A DNA stretch of 64,000 nt from Ruegeria_C sp041537925. Its GTDB lineage: Bacteria; Pseudomonadota; Alphaproteobacteria; Rhodobacterales; Rhodobacteraceae. Position 1 is the first letter of the stretch; each line of letters opens with the position of its first letter. The position numbers and the translations under genes were made by a program. Below the pieces are notes generated by a model. The model saw only the letters and a list, made by a program, of their open reading frames with translations, made no database searches and was not told the DNA's origin. The stretch covers positions 62,001-126,000 of the forward strand of contig NZ_JBGOSH010000010.1 of the NCBI RefSeq assembly GCF_041537925.1. Reading direction: 5' to 3'. Below are positions 23,778 to 32,855 of the stretch, piece by piece.

Positions 23778-25076
23778 TCACAGGTACAGATCCCGCGAGA
23801 CGAACACGTTGAACTGTTCGCCCTGGTCAATCCAGATCGAGGGTGGGATAGACAGGTACTCCTCAAAGGCATCCTTGCCGGAATTTGCAAACCCATCGGT
23901 GCCTTCGGCCACGTCACTGTCATTGATGGTACGATTTCCAAAGCTCGATATTCCGGAGAAGATCGAGATGAAGAACGCCGCTTCGAACTTGAGCCCGAAG
24001 TGATGCTGCACGTTTCCGGTCAAACCGGCCCGCCCCAACGCATCGACACCACGCGACCCGATCATGATGGAGCGCTGATCCGGGGTGATCACCCGGTTCC
24101 AGGCCACGAGAACCCGGCGCTGGCCCAGCGAGATATCTGACGAATACTCACCGATTATTGTTGACCCACGCGGGATCAGAACTGTTGTTGCATCAGCTGA
24201 CCAGACATCCCTGCTGACGCGACCGCGCAACTCGCCGGGCAGATCCGATGAGATGGCCGTTTCAAGGATGGCCGGGATCGTGCGCCCCTGCGGCACGAGG
24301 CGGTGGACATCTTTCAACTGCGTGGCCCGGGCCGTCTGTACCGAGCGGGAGGCCGCGGCATCGAGGAAGTCATTGCCGCTGCTGTTGTTGTCGTCCGCGC
24401 CAGCACCCGGACCACTGCCGCCCAGGCTGTTGGTCAATGGCTGCGCCAGCCGTTCCTCTTCGGCCTTACGGGCCGCTTCCAAGCGCTGCGCTTCCGTGTC
24501 GCCATCTGGTGCTGTCTCTGCAGTTTGGCCCGGCTCTGTGATTGGTCTGTTCGCCTGTATCCGCGCGATGAGTTCGCGCTGGCGCCGTTCTGCAGCCAGC
24601 CGGTCATCCTCTAGCTTCTTCAGGAAGGCCTCCAACGCCGCCTCTTGCCGTTCTGCCCGTTTTTCCAGAGCCGCGAGGGCTTGCGCATCCAGATCAGCCG
24701 CAGGCTCTTGCGGTTCTTCAGGAGCCGGTTCGGGTTCCTGAGCCTGAGCAGCCGCTATCAACTCACGCAACTCCGCCAGTTCAGCCTCCAGCACCGCCAC
24801 GCGCGGATCTTGCTGCGGCTCAACCGGGGCCAGCGGCTGGGTCGGGACTGTTCCGAACAAGCTGCCGCCCCGACTGCGCGGATCAGGTGTCTGGTTGACC
24901 TCGGGAATGATGCCGGCCCGACGACCAGCCTCACCGTCCCCGAGATTGATCCAGAGCGCCGCCCCAATGAACCCGACAAGGGCAAGCCCGCCCAGGATCA
25001 TAGGCAGGTTGACGCCGCGCTTTTGCTCTTCTTCGGGGTCGATGCGGTCCGACAGGAGTTTGTTTTGCTCAGACAT
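23778..25076 (-). CDS. virB10: VirB10 T4SS core-complex protein
   Basis: A 432-residue protein that spans both membranes as an energy sensor of the T4SS core. A cytoplasmic N-terminus and one membrane helix (about 23-45: LPMILGGLALVGFIGAALWINL) precede a Pro-rich linker and a coiled coil (about 75-170). The C-terminal beta-barrel domain is recognised by VPQGRTIPAILETAISSDLPGELRGRVSRDVW and IPRGSTIIGEYSSDISLGQRRVLVAWNRVITP. It overlaps virB9 by one base (TGATG). Confidence 0.96.
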   Translation of the reverse strand: MSEQNKLLSDRIDPEEEQKRGVNLPMILGGLALVGFIGAALWINLGDGEAGRRAGIIPEVNQTPDPRSRGGSLFGTVPTQPLAPVEPQQDPRVAVLEAELAELRELIAAAQAQEPEPAPEEPQEPAADLDAQALAALEKRAERQEAALEAFLKKLEDDRLAAERRQRELIARIQANRPITEPGQTAETAPDGDTEAQRLEAARKAEEERLAQPLTNSLGGSGPGAGADDNNSSGNDFLDAAASRSVQTARATQLKDVHRLVPQGRTIPAILETAISSDLPGELRGRVSRDVWSADATTVLIPRGSTIIGEYSSDISLGQRRVLVAWNRVITPDQRSIMIGSRGVDALGRAGLTGNVQHHFGLKFEAAFFISIFSGISSFGNRTINDSDVAEGTDGFANSGKDAFEEYLSIPPSIWIDQGEQFNVFVSRDLYL

Positions 25077-25891
25077 CAGCGGTTCTCCCCACTCCGATTA
25101 GAAGCCCGTTGCGATCTGCTTGCTCTTGGGCGGTTCGGGTCTCGGTTCTGATCCGTCTCATAGAGCGGGATGTTGAACACGCAGACCACATAGGGCCCGT
25201 CACGCAGCACCAGGCGCGGGTAAACACCGGTCACAACAATGGTGCCGTCAGCCAGATCGGTGGAGTTCACCAAGCGCTCACGGCCATCAGCGCCCATTGC
25301 GAAGATCGAGGGGCGTACGCTTTGCTCTCTCAGGCGCAGGTAGGTCTTGCGGCCATCATCAAACGCCACCGCCGGGCGCAACAGCCTGTCACCGCTGGCG
25401 CTATATTGGAGATTGGCGGGACGCCCCGTGGTGTTGAATGCCGCCTGGATGTTTCCGGCCTGCCGGGGTCTGTATCCCCGTTTCCGGTCGGGATAGTTGA
25501 ACCTGTAGAGGAACCCCACCTCTGCTGGAGGACCACCCTTTTTAGCGTGTAGCAGGAACACGTAGGTGCGCAGATTGGTTTCCAGAATGAGGTTGCTGGC
25601 CTGCGGGGTGGCGTATCTTGCCTTGATGACAAACCCATCCCGTGCAGTGTTGGGGATGAAGTCCCAGGTCTTGGGGTCGCCACGGACCTCATCAACCATC
25701 ACCTCGCCCTCTTCCAGCTGGAATGTGGTGGCATAGCCGGTATAGGCGTTGATCTTGTAAACATCGTCAGGATGGTAATTGAGCGTCCGGATACGGGTAT
25801 CGGTGCGTGTGCCGCGCCCCTGCTGTTCTGCAGAGATCGGGACCGCGCCCACGGCCAGCATCACGGCAGCAGCTAGAATAAAACGAAGCAT
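25076..25891 (-). CDS. virB9: VirB9 T4SS core-complex protein
   Basis: A 271-residue periplasmic/outer-membrane core protein. It has a signal peptide (about 1-21), DTRIRTLNYHPDDVYKINAYTGYATTFQLEEGE (the start of the VirB9/TrbG/CagX domain) and a C-terminal beta-rich half that normally binds VirB7. The VirB7-like lipoprotein in this operon is at 28931-29110. One-base overlaps join it to virB8 and virB10. Confidence 0.96.
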   Translation of the reverse strand: MLRFILAAAVMLAVGAVPISAEQQGRGTRTDTRIRTLNYHPDDVYKINAYTGYATTFQLEEGEVMVDEVRGDPKTWDFIPNTARDGFVIKARYATPQASNLILETNLRTYVFLLHAKKGGPPAEVGFLYRFNYPDRKRGYRPRQAGNIQAAFNTTGRPANLQYSASGDRLLRPAVAFDDGRKTYLRLREQSVRPSIFAMGADGRERLVNSTDLADGTIVVTGVYPRLVLRDGPYVVCVFNIPLYETDQNRDPNRPRASRSQRASNRSGENR

Positions 25892-26628
25892 CAGCCGGCC
25901 TCCTCATCCAGGCGGTAATTGGTGACGCAGAAGCCGGTTGGGTTTTCCCAGCGTTCTTCCAGCGTCATGTTTCCGGTGCGGTCGAACTCGTAGCCCATCG
26001 TCACCACGAAATTCCGCTCTGAGACGGGTGCGCCTTGTTGCGCCCGCGCGCTTTTTGTCATGCGCAGCGTCGCCGAGTTTCCATTGTGCAGAGTGACAGA
26101 CCGAATGCGCACATCCACGCGGCCATAGCTGCCATAGATGTTCATAGGGCTGTTGGGGTTTTCCTCGTCATAGAGGGCGGCCAGATCATCAGCCGCCCCG
26201 CCGCATGTCTGGCCGTAGACCGCGTTCAGGCGGTCGCGTTGATCATGGGCGTCATAGGTCTCGCGATCGCGGGCGTACTGGAACATCAGCGCTTGGGTGA
26301 CATATTCGTCATCGTCCAATGTGAGAGTGCCCAGACGCGATTCCACGTTGACCAGGCCGGTATGCTTGTCGACGGTCATGGTGATTGGAACGACCTGCTT
26401 TAAAGGCGTCAGACCCATGACCGCTACTACCCCCATGACGCCGATCAGAGCGCCGATCCCGCCGACGACATAGGCCAGCCGCGTTCGACGTCGCATCGAG
26501 AGATACAGTTCGTCTTCCCAGTGGTCGTGGCCGTCATGAATGGTGGTTGTATCGGGCAGGGGAGAGCCCTGATACTGCCCGTCAGGATTGAGCGGATCAG
26601 GCTTCAAATCTGCTGTGGCCTGTTGCAT
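25891..26628 (-). CDS. virB8: VirB8 T4SS assembly protein
   Basis: A 245-residue bitopic inner-membrane protein. A cytoplasmic N-terminus of about 50 residues, one membrane helix (LAYVVGGIGALIGVMGVVAVMGL, about 51-72) and an NTF2-like periplasmic domain (KQVVPITMTVDKHTGLVNV, YDEENPNSPMNIYG, NFVVTMGYEFDR) follow the VirB8 plan. It nucleates core assembly. Confidence 0.94.
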   Translation of the reverse strand: MQQATADLKPDPLNPDGQYQGSPLPDTTTIHDGHDHWEDELYLSMRRRTRLAYVVGGIGALIGVMGVVAVMGLTPLKQVVPITMTVDKHTGLVNVESRLGTLTLDDDEYVTQALMFQYARDRETYDAHDQRDRLNAVYGQTCGGAADDLAALYDEENPNSPMNIYGSYGRVDVRIRSVTLHNGNSATLRMTKSARAQQGAPVSERNFVVTMGYEFDRTGNMTLEERWENPTGFCVTNYRLDEEAG

Positions 26629-26685
26629 CTGGTGACTCCTCGTCTGTTGCGGGGCCAGCCCGCCAATGATTTCAATGGGATTTGA

Positions 26686-27765
26686 TCAGCTACCGCGCCG
26701 TCGTGCGTCTTCGGCCATGCGTTCGGCCCCGCGCCTGACAGAATCTCGAATGCGCTGGTTATTGGCCTCTGTTGCGGATGGCCTGTCGGCCTCATTCGCT
26801 GCATTGGCCCGCTGATTGGAGACATCGCCCAGGTTGTTGCCACCCGACCCGCCACCTGTCAGCCTGCCACCCAAGAGTTTGAGCCCGTGTTCACCGGCCC
26901 CTTTGATCTGAGATTCACCAAGGCTTAGTGCCGCACCGCCGATCCGTTGTGCAATCATTGGGCAGACGAGCAGCAATCCGGCTGTGATCCCGCTCATTCC
27001 GGCTAATTTGAACATCTCCAACGGTATGTCTGTTCCCGAAGCAACACCCGCTGACACTGCGTCGGCTGTACTTTCAGTTGCAGCGAGCGCGATGCCCATG
27101 ACACCGAATAGCAAGACCTGGAAAAGAATGAGCATCGTAATCCCACGCACCCATCCATTGAAGATTTCAGCGGAACTGCGGAGATAAGCCCAGACTGCCA
27201 TCACCGGGAATATGGCAATCAGAATGGCCAAAAGTACTTTGGATGCTACGAGCAGAGCAAGTGCGATGATAATCATCGCCAATATCGCGCCAGCCGCCAA
27301 CAAGGCAAAGAGGAGCACACCTAGCGCGTCGCCCGCGATGTAGTCCGCCACCCCATATGATCCTATGGCTGTAACGATGTTCCTGAATGCCGTATTTGCA
27401 AACTCAGCAAAGGCTGTTGCAATTCCCCCAGCGGCCCCGGTCCCACCGAACTCGCTGATTATTGTATTGCCGACATTGATGGGGAACTGAGTGATGAACG
27501 GAAAAATGTATTGGGTCCAAAGGGCGCCGCCGGATACGGCCAAATAGAACAATGAAAATCGGAAAACGAAGGTGATAAAACCATCAAGCGAGAAGCTGCC
27601 TCGGTACGCCGCCGTGACCGCCCAGACCGCCAGTGCGGCCCCGGCGAGCAGTGTCAGGAATTGGGCGCTGGGGGTGGCAAGCGCCTGGAACACCTGCTGC
27701 GACCCACCGTTGATAATGTTGTCAAAACTCTGATCTGTGCCAACAAGGAAGTCTCTGATGCTCAT
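26686..27765 (-). CDS. virB6: VirB6 T4SS polytopic channel protein
   Basis: A 359-residue protein. At least six hydrophobic segments (for example FLTLLAGAALAVWAVTAAY, ALGVLLFALLAAGAILAMII, LLVASKVLLAILIAIFPVMAVWAYL, GITMLILFQVLLFGVMGIAL) and a polar Gly/Asn/Arg-rich C-terminal tail. TrbL/VirB6 family members form the inner-membrane DNA path. The 3' end (tail) is separated by 57 bp from virB8. Confidence 0.93.
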   Translation of the reverse strand: MSIRDFLVGTDQSFDNIINGGSQQVFQALATPSAQFLTLLAGAALAVWAVTAAYRGSFSLDGFITFVFRFSLFYLAVSGGALWTQYIFPFITQFPINVGNTIISEFGGTGAAGGIATAFAEFANTAFRNIVTAIGSYGVADYIAGDALGVLLFALLAAGAILAMIIIALALLVASKVLLAILIAIFPVMAVWAYLRSSAEIFNGWVRGITMLILFQVLLFGVMGIALAATESTADAVSAGVASGTDIPLEMFKLAGMSGITAGLLLVCPMIAQRIGGAALSLGESQIKGAGEHGLKLLGGRLTGGGSGGNNLGDVSNQRANAANEADRPSATEANNQRIRDSVRRGAERMAEDARRRGS

Positions 27766-28148
27766 GACCCATCGTTCCTTTTTCTGAATTTGCGGATGCA
27801 GTCTTTCACCGCCCGGTCCGACTGATCGAATGCGTCAGAGGAAAGCCTGTATTGTTCCGAGATTTCCTCGACGGTCATGCCGATCAGGTCATCGTCGATT
27901 TCAACTTCTTCTGTGATACGCAGATCCGGCTCTGGCATGGGTTCATCAGCTACAAATGCTGCTTCGCATTTCTCCGCAAATGTGAAGCGGATTTCAGCGG
28001 ACTTACGTGCCATTGACACGTTCCACGCTTTGCTTAGCCGAGATTTCTCCCGTTTCTCATCAGCCGTCAAAGCCAGCACCGGCTGGCCCGCCGCCAGAGT
28101 GGTGGCGACGGTTGCTGCGATGAGGAGGGTGGGGGTGGGGAAGCGCAT
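27762..28148 (-). CDS. T4SS operon-linked periplasmic hypothetical protein
   Basis: A 128-residue protein with a signal peptide (about 1-26, ending VLA-L) and a highly charged mature part containing two Cys and an acidic stretch (EEVEIDDDLIGMTVEEISEQYRLS). It is coupled by ATGA to virB6 and by one base to virB5. I recognise no family. Position suggests a periplasmic assembly or pilus accessory factor, not one of the canonical VirB1-11 set. Confidence 0.8.
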   Translation of the reverse strand: MRFPTPTLLIAATVATTLAAGQPVLALTADEKREKSRLSKAWNVSMARKSAEIRFTFAEKCEAAFVADEPMPEPDLRITEEVEIDDDLIGMTVEEISEQYRLSSDAFDQSDRAVKDCIRKFRKRNDGS

Positions 28149-28906
28149 CAGTTTGATCCTTCAGGTCGGTAGGCCTGGCGCGCGACGATATCCTGACCGC
28201 GCAGGCGCTGGTTGACGATTGCGGCGTCTAGCTGGCCTTGTGCGGAGAGGGTCTGCAACAAAGTGGCGAGCATCATGCCATTCTCAATCGCTATGCGGGT
28301 GTTCAGATCAATGCTAGCTTTCAGATCATCGGTTGCGGAAATCTGCTCACGATAGCCGTCATACCGCTCCATCGCTTCCCCAGCCCCGGCAAACCCTTCC
28401 TCGGCAACGGCGAGGCCAGCGAGGCTCGAACCCGAGAGCAAATCATGTGACTTGGTGGCCGGATCTTCTGCGGCCTGGCCCAACGCCTGCAAACCGCTCA
28501 GGGGCTGGAAATCCACTTTCAGCGCTTCCATGTGCCTGCCAAGGCGGTTGTTCACCGAACTCCCTGTCATGGACAGGGTTGAGAGAGACGAGGCCAGTTT
28601 GCGCGGGGTGATATCGCCGCTGAACAGGTTGCTGATTGTATCGCGGGCGCCGGTGATGGCATTGTGCGTGGCCCGCGCTTGGCGCAGCTGTTCCTGAAGC
28701 TCCTGCAGCTGCAGCAGGGCATTGTCGAGCATCTGGGTGTTCAGACCGACCATTTCGCCGCTGGAACTCAGCAGCGCGATCAGTTCGGCATGTTCGGTCA
28801 CACTATAGGTTGGCACGCCCTGGGCGCTGGCGGTGTCTGCCGTCCCGACAATTCCAGCCAGTGCAAGGGCAACAACCGCGGCGGTGCTTTTGAGAATGGT
28901 CTTCAT
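28148..28906 (-). CDS. virB5: VirB5-like minor pilin/adhesin
   Basis: A 252-residue secreted protein with a signal peptide (about 1-28, ending ASA-Q) and long alpha-helical, Gln/Leu-rich segments (NALLQLQELQEQLRQARATHNAI, RIAIENGMMLATLLQTLSAQGQLDAAIVNQRL), the helical-bundle pattern of the VirB5/TraC family at the pilus tip. The position between the VirB7-like lipoprotein and virB6 is standard. Confidence 0.88.
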   Translation of the reverse strand: MKTILKSTAAVVALALAGIVGTADTASAQGVPTYSVTEHAELIALLSSSGEMVGLNTQMLDNALLQLQELQEQLRQARATHNAITGARDTISNLFSGDITPRKLASSLSTLSMTGSSVNNRLGRHMEALKVDFQPLSGLQALGQAAEDPATKSHDLLSGSSLAGLAVAEEGFAGAGEAMERYDGYREQISATDDLKASIDLNTRIAIENGMMLATLLQTLSAQGQLDAAIVNQRLRGQDIVARQAYRPEGSN

Positions 28907-28930
28907 TGTCTCGTCCTTTCAGGGGTTGGA

Positions 28931-29110
28931 TCAGAGTTTGCCCGCGCTGAGCGGCAGGGTGGTGGCAAGGCCGGTCTGTGGGACCGGCTCTGCATCAGCG
29001 ATGTTGCAATTGACTTTCAGCTCACGCGGCGGATCGACGACATCACCCGCAATCGTGCAAGCCCCGAGCAGGGGGAGGCCGAAGACAAGGAACAAGCATG
29101 TGCGGGTCAT
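28931..29110 (-). CDS. VirB7-like T4SS lipoprotein
   Basis: A 59-residue ORF. It has a lipoprotein signal with lipobox LLGAC (Cys18), then a short mature region with a second Cys (VNCNIADAEPVPQTG) and no other domain, matching the plan of VirB7/TrbH-like outer-membrane lipoproteins that anchor VirB9. It starts 12 bases after the virB4 stop and ends 24 bases before virB5, filling an otherwise unexplained gap in the operon. Confidence 0.75.
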   Translation of the reverse strand: MTRTCLFLVFGLPLLGACTIAGDVVDPPRELKVNCNIADAEPVPQTGLATTLPLSAGKL

Positions 29111-29122
29111 TTGGGGGGTCTC

Positions 29123-31549
29123 CTAAGTGGCTTTGGGGGTCATGAAGGGTTTGAGCCAGCCGTCCTCGCCATGCTCGGCGCGCAGCTGGTCCATCTCGGC
29201 AACGCTGTCGCCTGTCGCGGACAGTACGCGATAGAAGGGTTCGGGAAGGTCGAGGCGCGTGGACACCACGGCTGATCCGTCGCCATCGTTGATCAGTGCC
29301 AGGCGGGACTTGGGTGGCATCGTTGAAATGGCGCTGAACTCGGCCTCGGTCAGCCGGAATGCACCAACATAAGTCGCATGATCAGCTTTCGGGTTGGGGA
29401 AGAAGATGCGGTTTTCCGAGGACTGAATCAAAGTATCCGAGATGGAAGATTTGGCCGCGTCCGAAGGTTCCTGCGTCATGAACACGAGAATGCCATCGAG
29501 CTTACGGATGGTTTTGATCCAATCCTTGATACGGGGACCAAACTTTGGGTCGTCAAACAGCGCCCAGGCTTCATCCACCATGATAATCAGCGGCTTGCCT
29601 TCAGCCAGTTTGCGTTCGATCCGGTAGAACAGGTAATCCAGCAGCGGCAGGCGAATGTCGGACGCCTTGAGCAGAGCCGTCATGTCAAAGGCGGTGACCG
29701 ACTGATCGAGGCTGAAACTGTCTTGCGGGTTATCAAACAGCCAGGCGCGGTTTCCAGTGCCGAACCATTTGCTGAGCGCGTCGAGCAGGTGCACTGGCGC
29801 GTCGGCATCATCGACAGACCGCAGCGTTGTCACAAAATCCGAGAAGGTGCGCAGCGCCGGATCACCGGCGGCGAGGCGGCGCAGGCCGGTTGCAATGCGG
29901 CGCTCCTGTTCCGGGGTCAGCTTCTCAGCACCCGTCAGGCGGTGAATAAAACCTTCGAGCCATTCAATCCCAACCTCATCCGTGGCCACAGCAAACGGGT
30001 TGAAGCCGAGGTTCATACCGGATTTGAGCTCAAGATATGTGCCGCCAATGGCCCGGATGAACGTGTCTGAGCCACGGTCTTTGTCGAAGGCGATGAGGTG
30101 AGGGTGCTCGGGCAAGCGGTAGCAGCAGGACATCAGGAAGTTTGCCAGTAGCGTTTTCCCTTCACCCGTCGCCCCGAAAATGGCCGTGGTGCCTGGCCCT
30201 TTGGATGTGTCGGACCCTTCCCGGTGAAACGAGAACCAGAACGGTGTGCCGGCCAGCGTTCGAAACGCGGCCACGGGCCCGCCCCAGCGCAGCTTTTCCC
30301 GCGATCCGGTCGGCCATGAATGAAGGTTTGCAAAATCGGCAAAGTTCTTGTCGGACACAAAGCGCTTTTTGCTGCGCGTCTGATAGGCGAAGTTGCCGGG
30401 CAGCTGCGCCCACCAGGCCGCTTCCAACCCGATGTCTTCGCGCCGCGTGCGCAGATCCGCGCCGGTCAGACAGGAATTCACCCGCGTGGCCGCGTCTTCC
30501 ATTTCGTCACGCGTGTCACCGAGAACAGAAACCGTGAAGTGATGCCGTCCAATGGACATGGCGCGGGAGGCAACCGCATCGCGCGCTTCATTCAGATCCT
30601 TTTGCAGCGACTCCGCCTCATCGCCCGCGTCGGCCATGCCTTGTTTGGCGTCACGAATCTTGCCACCACCCGACACGCGGTCCATCGGCGCATAACACTG
30701 CGTTGCAATGAACTCGCCGCGCTCACCCAGCAATTCATCGAACATATAGTATTTCGAGCGTTCGGGATAAGCGTTGACCGCAAAGACGGCGGCGAACCGG
30801 TCCTTGTCCCTGCCCGGTGACAGGCTTTCGATGTGGTCTTTGCGGAAGGTAATGCGACCGTTTGGCACCGCATCCGCCAGATGCGTCCAGACAGCCGGGG
30901 CCTTCTGCCAAATCCCGCTTTGCAGCATCGAGAGGAATGACAAGGTGCGGCTGCGATCCGCCTCTGAACCCGTGAGCCTGCGCGCGCCGAACACCGACAG
31001 ATCCCGCATCGCCTGTTCTGTGGCCACATGCAGGGCTTTGCGGTTCTTGGCGCGGGCGGCAGTTGCTGCCGGATCTGATGCAGCCGCGCGGAAAGACCGC
31101 AACCCTGCATCCAGCAGCCGCTCGCCGCTGGTATAGGGGCGACGAACGATCGTCAGGAAGTGGCGCAGCTGAAACGTCTCGTCCTGGTCCAGCTGGCCTC
31201 GATAGTGACGATCCAGGTCTTCAGAGAAGGCGGGACCGTTCACGGGAGGCAACGTGTCGGACAGTTTCACTTCGGTGCGGATGATATGGCTGTAAAACGC
31301 CGTCCGATTGTCTTCAAAGCTGGAGGCAAGCCGGGCCAGCGTATCATTGGCAGCCTTGATCGCAGCCTGGTCAGCGGTTTCGTGGATGAACCCGGTGAGT
31401 TCCAAGACCGCCACCAGATCACCGTTGCGCGTTGTGAACGTCCCGTCCGGCAGGAAACGCACGAACGGGATATGCGTGGTGGCCGGGACCTCACGCGCGG
31501 CGCAGCGCGCAGAGGGCATGGCCTTTTGAATCTCCGGGTGCATATTCAT
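29123..31549 (-). CDS. virB4: VirB4 T4SS ATPase
   Basis: An 808-residue ATPase that energises pilus assembly. The N-terminal VirB4/CagE domain (FVRFLPDGTFTTRNGDLVAVLELTG, LSVFGARRL) is followed by a RecA-like C-terminal half with Walker A GATGEGKT, Walker B IIMVDEAWALFDDP and a TQEPSDA motif. I place the start at ATG 31549 (MNMHPEIQ), one base after the virB3 stop; in-frame sequence upstream is virB3 in another frame. Confidence 0.96.
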   Translation of the reverse strand: MNMHPEIQKAMPSARCAAREVPATTHIPFVRFLPDGTFTTRNGDLVAVLELTGFIHETADQAAIKAANDTLARLASSFEDNRTAFYSHIIRTEVKLSDTLPPVNGPAFSEDLDRHYRGQLDQDETFQLRHFLTIVRRPYTSGERLLDAGLRSFRAAASDPAATAARAKNRKALHVATEQAMRDLSVFGARRLTGSEADRSRTLSFLSMLQSGIWQKAPAVWTHLADAVPNGRITFRKDHIESLSPGRDKDRFAAVFAVNAYPERSKYYMFDELLGERGEFIATQCYAPMDRVSGGGKIRDAKQGMADAGDEAESLQKDLNEARDAVASRAMSIGRHHFTVSVLGDTRDEMEDAATRVNSCLTGADLRTRREDIGLEAAWWAQLPGNFAYQTRSKKRFVSDKNFADFANLHSWPTGSREKLRWGGPVAAFRTLAGTPFWFSFHREGSDTSKGPGTTAIFGATGEGKTLLANFLMSCCYRLPEHPHLIAFDKDRGSDTFIRAIGGTYLELKSGMNLGFNPFAVATDEVGIEWLEGFIHRLTGAEKLTPEQERRIATGLRRLAAGDPALRTFSDFVTTLRSVDDADAPVHLLDALSKWFGTGNRAWLFDNPQDSFSLDQSVTAFDMTALLKASDIRLPLLDYLFYRIERKLAEGKPLIIMVDEAWALFDDPKFGPRIKDWIKTIRKLDGILVFMTQEPSDAAKSSISDTLIQSSENRIFFPNPKADHATYVGAFRLTEAEFSAISTMPPKSRLALINDGDGSAVVSTRLDLPEPFYRVLSATGDSVAEMDQLRAEHGEDGWLKPFMTPKAT

Positions 31550-31550
31550 G

Positions 31551-31841
31551 TCAGTCTCCGGCGTAGGAATTGCCGCCCCAGAAGGGCTTGTTTTTGGTGA
31601 ACAGCTTGCAATCAGCCATGGTCGCCACGTGATCCGGCAGATACGGATCGACACTCACGATCCAGCGGGCGGCGGCATAAGACGGCGCGATGGCGAGCAA
31701 CCCCCAGAAGCCCAAAAAGCCTTGGGTCATGATGAACGTCATCAAAGGGATGCTGATCGCCACGATGTGAAACGTCATCGGCATCCCGGCCCGTTCAGAG
31801 GGCCGGGTAATCGCCTGAAATATGCGGTTATCGTCGCTCAT
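31551..31841 (-). CDS. virB3: VirB3 T4SS protein
   Basis: A 96-residue protein with two adjacent hydrophobic segments (about 22-60) and the conserved N-terminal IFQAITRPSERAGMPM motif (as in VirB3/TrbD, RPxxxxGV). It is an inner-membrane protein working with VirB4. The start ATG overlaps the virB2 stop by one base. Confidence 0.92.
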   Translation of the reverse strand: MSDDNRIFQAITRPSERAGMPMTFHIVAISIPLMTFIMTQGFLGFWGLLAIAPSYAAARWIVSVDPYLPDHVATMADCKLFTKNKPFWGGNSYAGD

Positions 31842-32143
31842 CAGGCCGCGAAACCTTGAATGGCTTCGGCAATGCCAAACGCACCGTAGAAAATACCCAG
31901 CACGACGAGGATCACAAAGAAATGGCCCCATGTGACCGGGACGCGCGGGCTGGCGGCCGAGATACCGGCCAGCGCAATGGCGGCACCACCAAGCAGAATA
32001 CCGTTGGCGCCCGTCACAAAGGTGCGGATCTGAGTTAGGATGGACACCGGCGCATCAAACAGCGATTGCGCCATGGCCGGGTTGCTGAGTGCCATGAACG
32101 CCAGCAATGTCAGCACTGCGACGTTTTGAGGGTTACGCTTCAT
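31841..32143 (-). CDS. virB2: VirB2 pilin
   Basis: A 100-residue pro-pilin with a signal peptide (to about AMA-Q, residue 25) and two hydrophobic helices (LLGGAAIALAGISAAS and FFVILVVLGIFYGAFGIAEAI), the VirB2/TrbC hairpin. It is the major subunit of the conjugative pilus. Between virB1 and virB3 as expected. Confidence 0.92.
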   Translation of the reverse strand: MKRNPQNVAVLTLLAFMALSNPAMAQSLFDAPVSILTQIRTFVTGANGILLGGAAIALAGISAASPRVPVTWGHFFVILVVLGIFYGAFGIAEAIQGFAA

Positions 32144-32171
32144 TTAAGATAGTCTCCTTGGACTGGGGTGT

Positions 32172-32855
32172 TCAGGCGTCGGGCGGAAGCCCGGCCCCTT
32201 CGAGAACGGTTGCGACGTAAAGGGTGGTTTCCGAATAGGGCGGGACGCCCTCATAGCGTTCGACGGCTTTGGGTCCGGCGTTGTAAGCGGCCAGTGCCAG
32301 CCGCCACGTTCCGAATTTCAGGAACATGGCCTTGAGATACCGCGCTCCGCCATCGAGGTTCTGGACCGGGTCATGCGGATCAACACCAAGCGCGGCGGCG
32401 GTGGGTGGCATCAGTTGCGCCAATCCCAGCGCGCCTTTGGGGCTGACCGCATTAGCGTTCCAGCGGCTTTCCTGATGAACCAGCGCATGAAACAGCGGCA
32501 CCGGAACGCCGTGGCGTTTGGCGGCACGCTCGGCTTCATCAGCCCATTCACCTTTGCTGCGCGGGCTTGCTTTTACGGATGCAACCTGTTCAGCATTGCC
32601 CCCATCCTCATATTTGAGGCAAACCATTGCACCTGCCCGGAATGACGGTTCCAGGCAGGTGCGGGCGGGGGCGGTCACACACAGCAAGCGCCCTCCACTC
32701 AACAGCGGGCCATCACGGCCCGCACAAATTGCGGCCTCGTCGTTCTGCGCCTGAGCAGACGATGCGAAGACCAATCCGGAAAAAGCCGCCACAAAAGCAC
32801 TCAGCATCATTGCTTTATGGTCGCGGCCAAACACTTGAAGCTGTTCATTCCTCAT
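32172..32855 (-). CDS. virB1: VirB1-like lytic transglycosylase
   Basis: A 227-residue periplasmic murein transglycosylase that opens the cell wall for the T4SS. The signal-like segment is around 17-36. The SLT domain has the catalytic Glu in ALVHQESRWN, then SPKGALGLAQLMPPTA and LALAAYNAGPKAVERYEGVPPYSET. The first 15 residues may be cytoplasmic or the start may be MMLSAF (about 32810). The start codon lies 10 bases inside the DUF1173 gene end. Confidence 0.9.
   Translation of the reverse strand: MRNEQLQVFGRDHKAMMLSAFVAAFSGLVFASSAQAQNDEAAICAGRDGPLLSGGRLLCVTAPARTCLEPSFRAGAMVCLKYEDGGNAEQVASVKASPRSKGEWADEAERAAKRHGVPVPLFHALVHQESRWNANAVSPKGALGLAQLMPPTAAALGVDPHDPVQNLDGGARYLKAMFLKFGTWRLALAAYNAGPKAVERYEGVPPYSETTLYVATVLEGAGLPPDA

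Noticed and set aside
23044..24003. 319-codon + strand ORF opposite virD4/virB10
   Set aside because: Shadow of firmly identified vir genes; His/Arg/Gln-rich without motifs.
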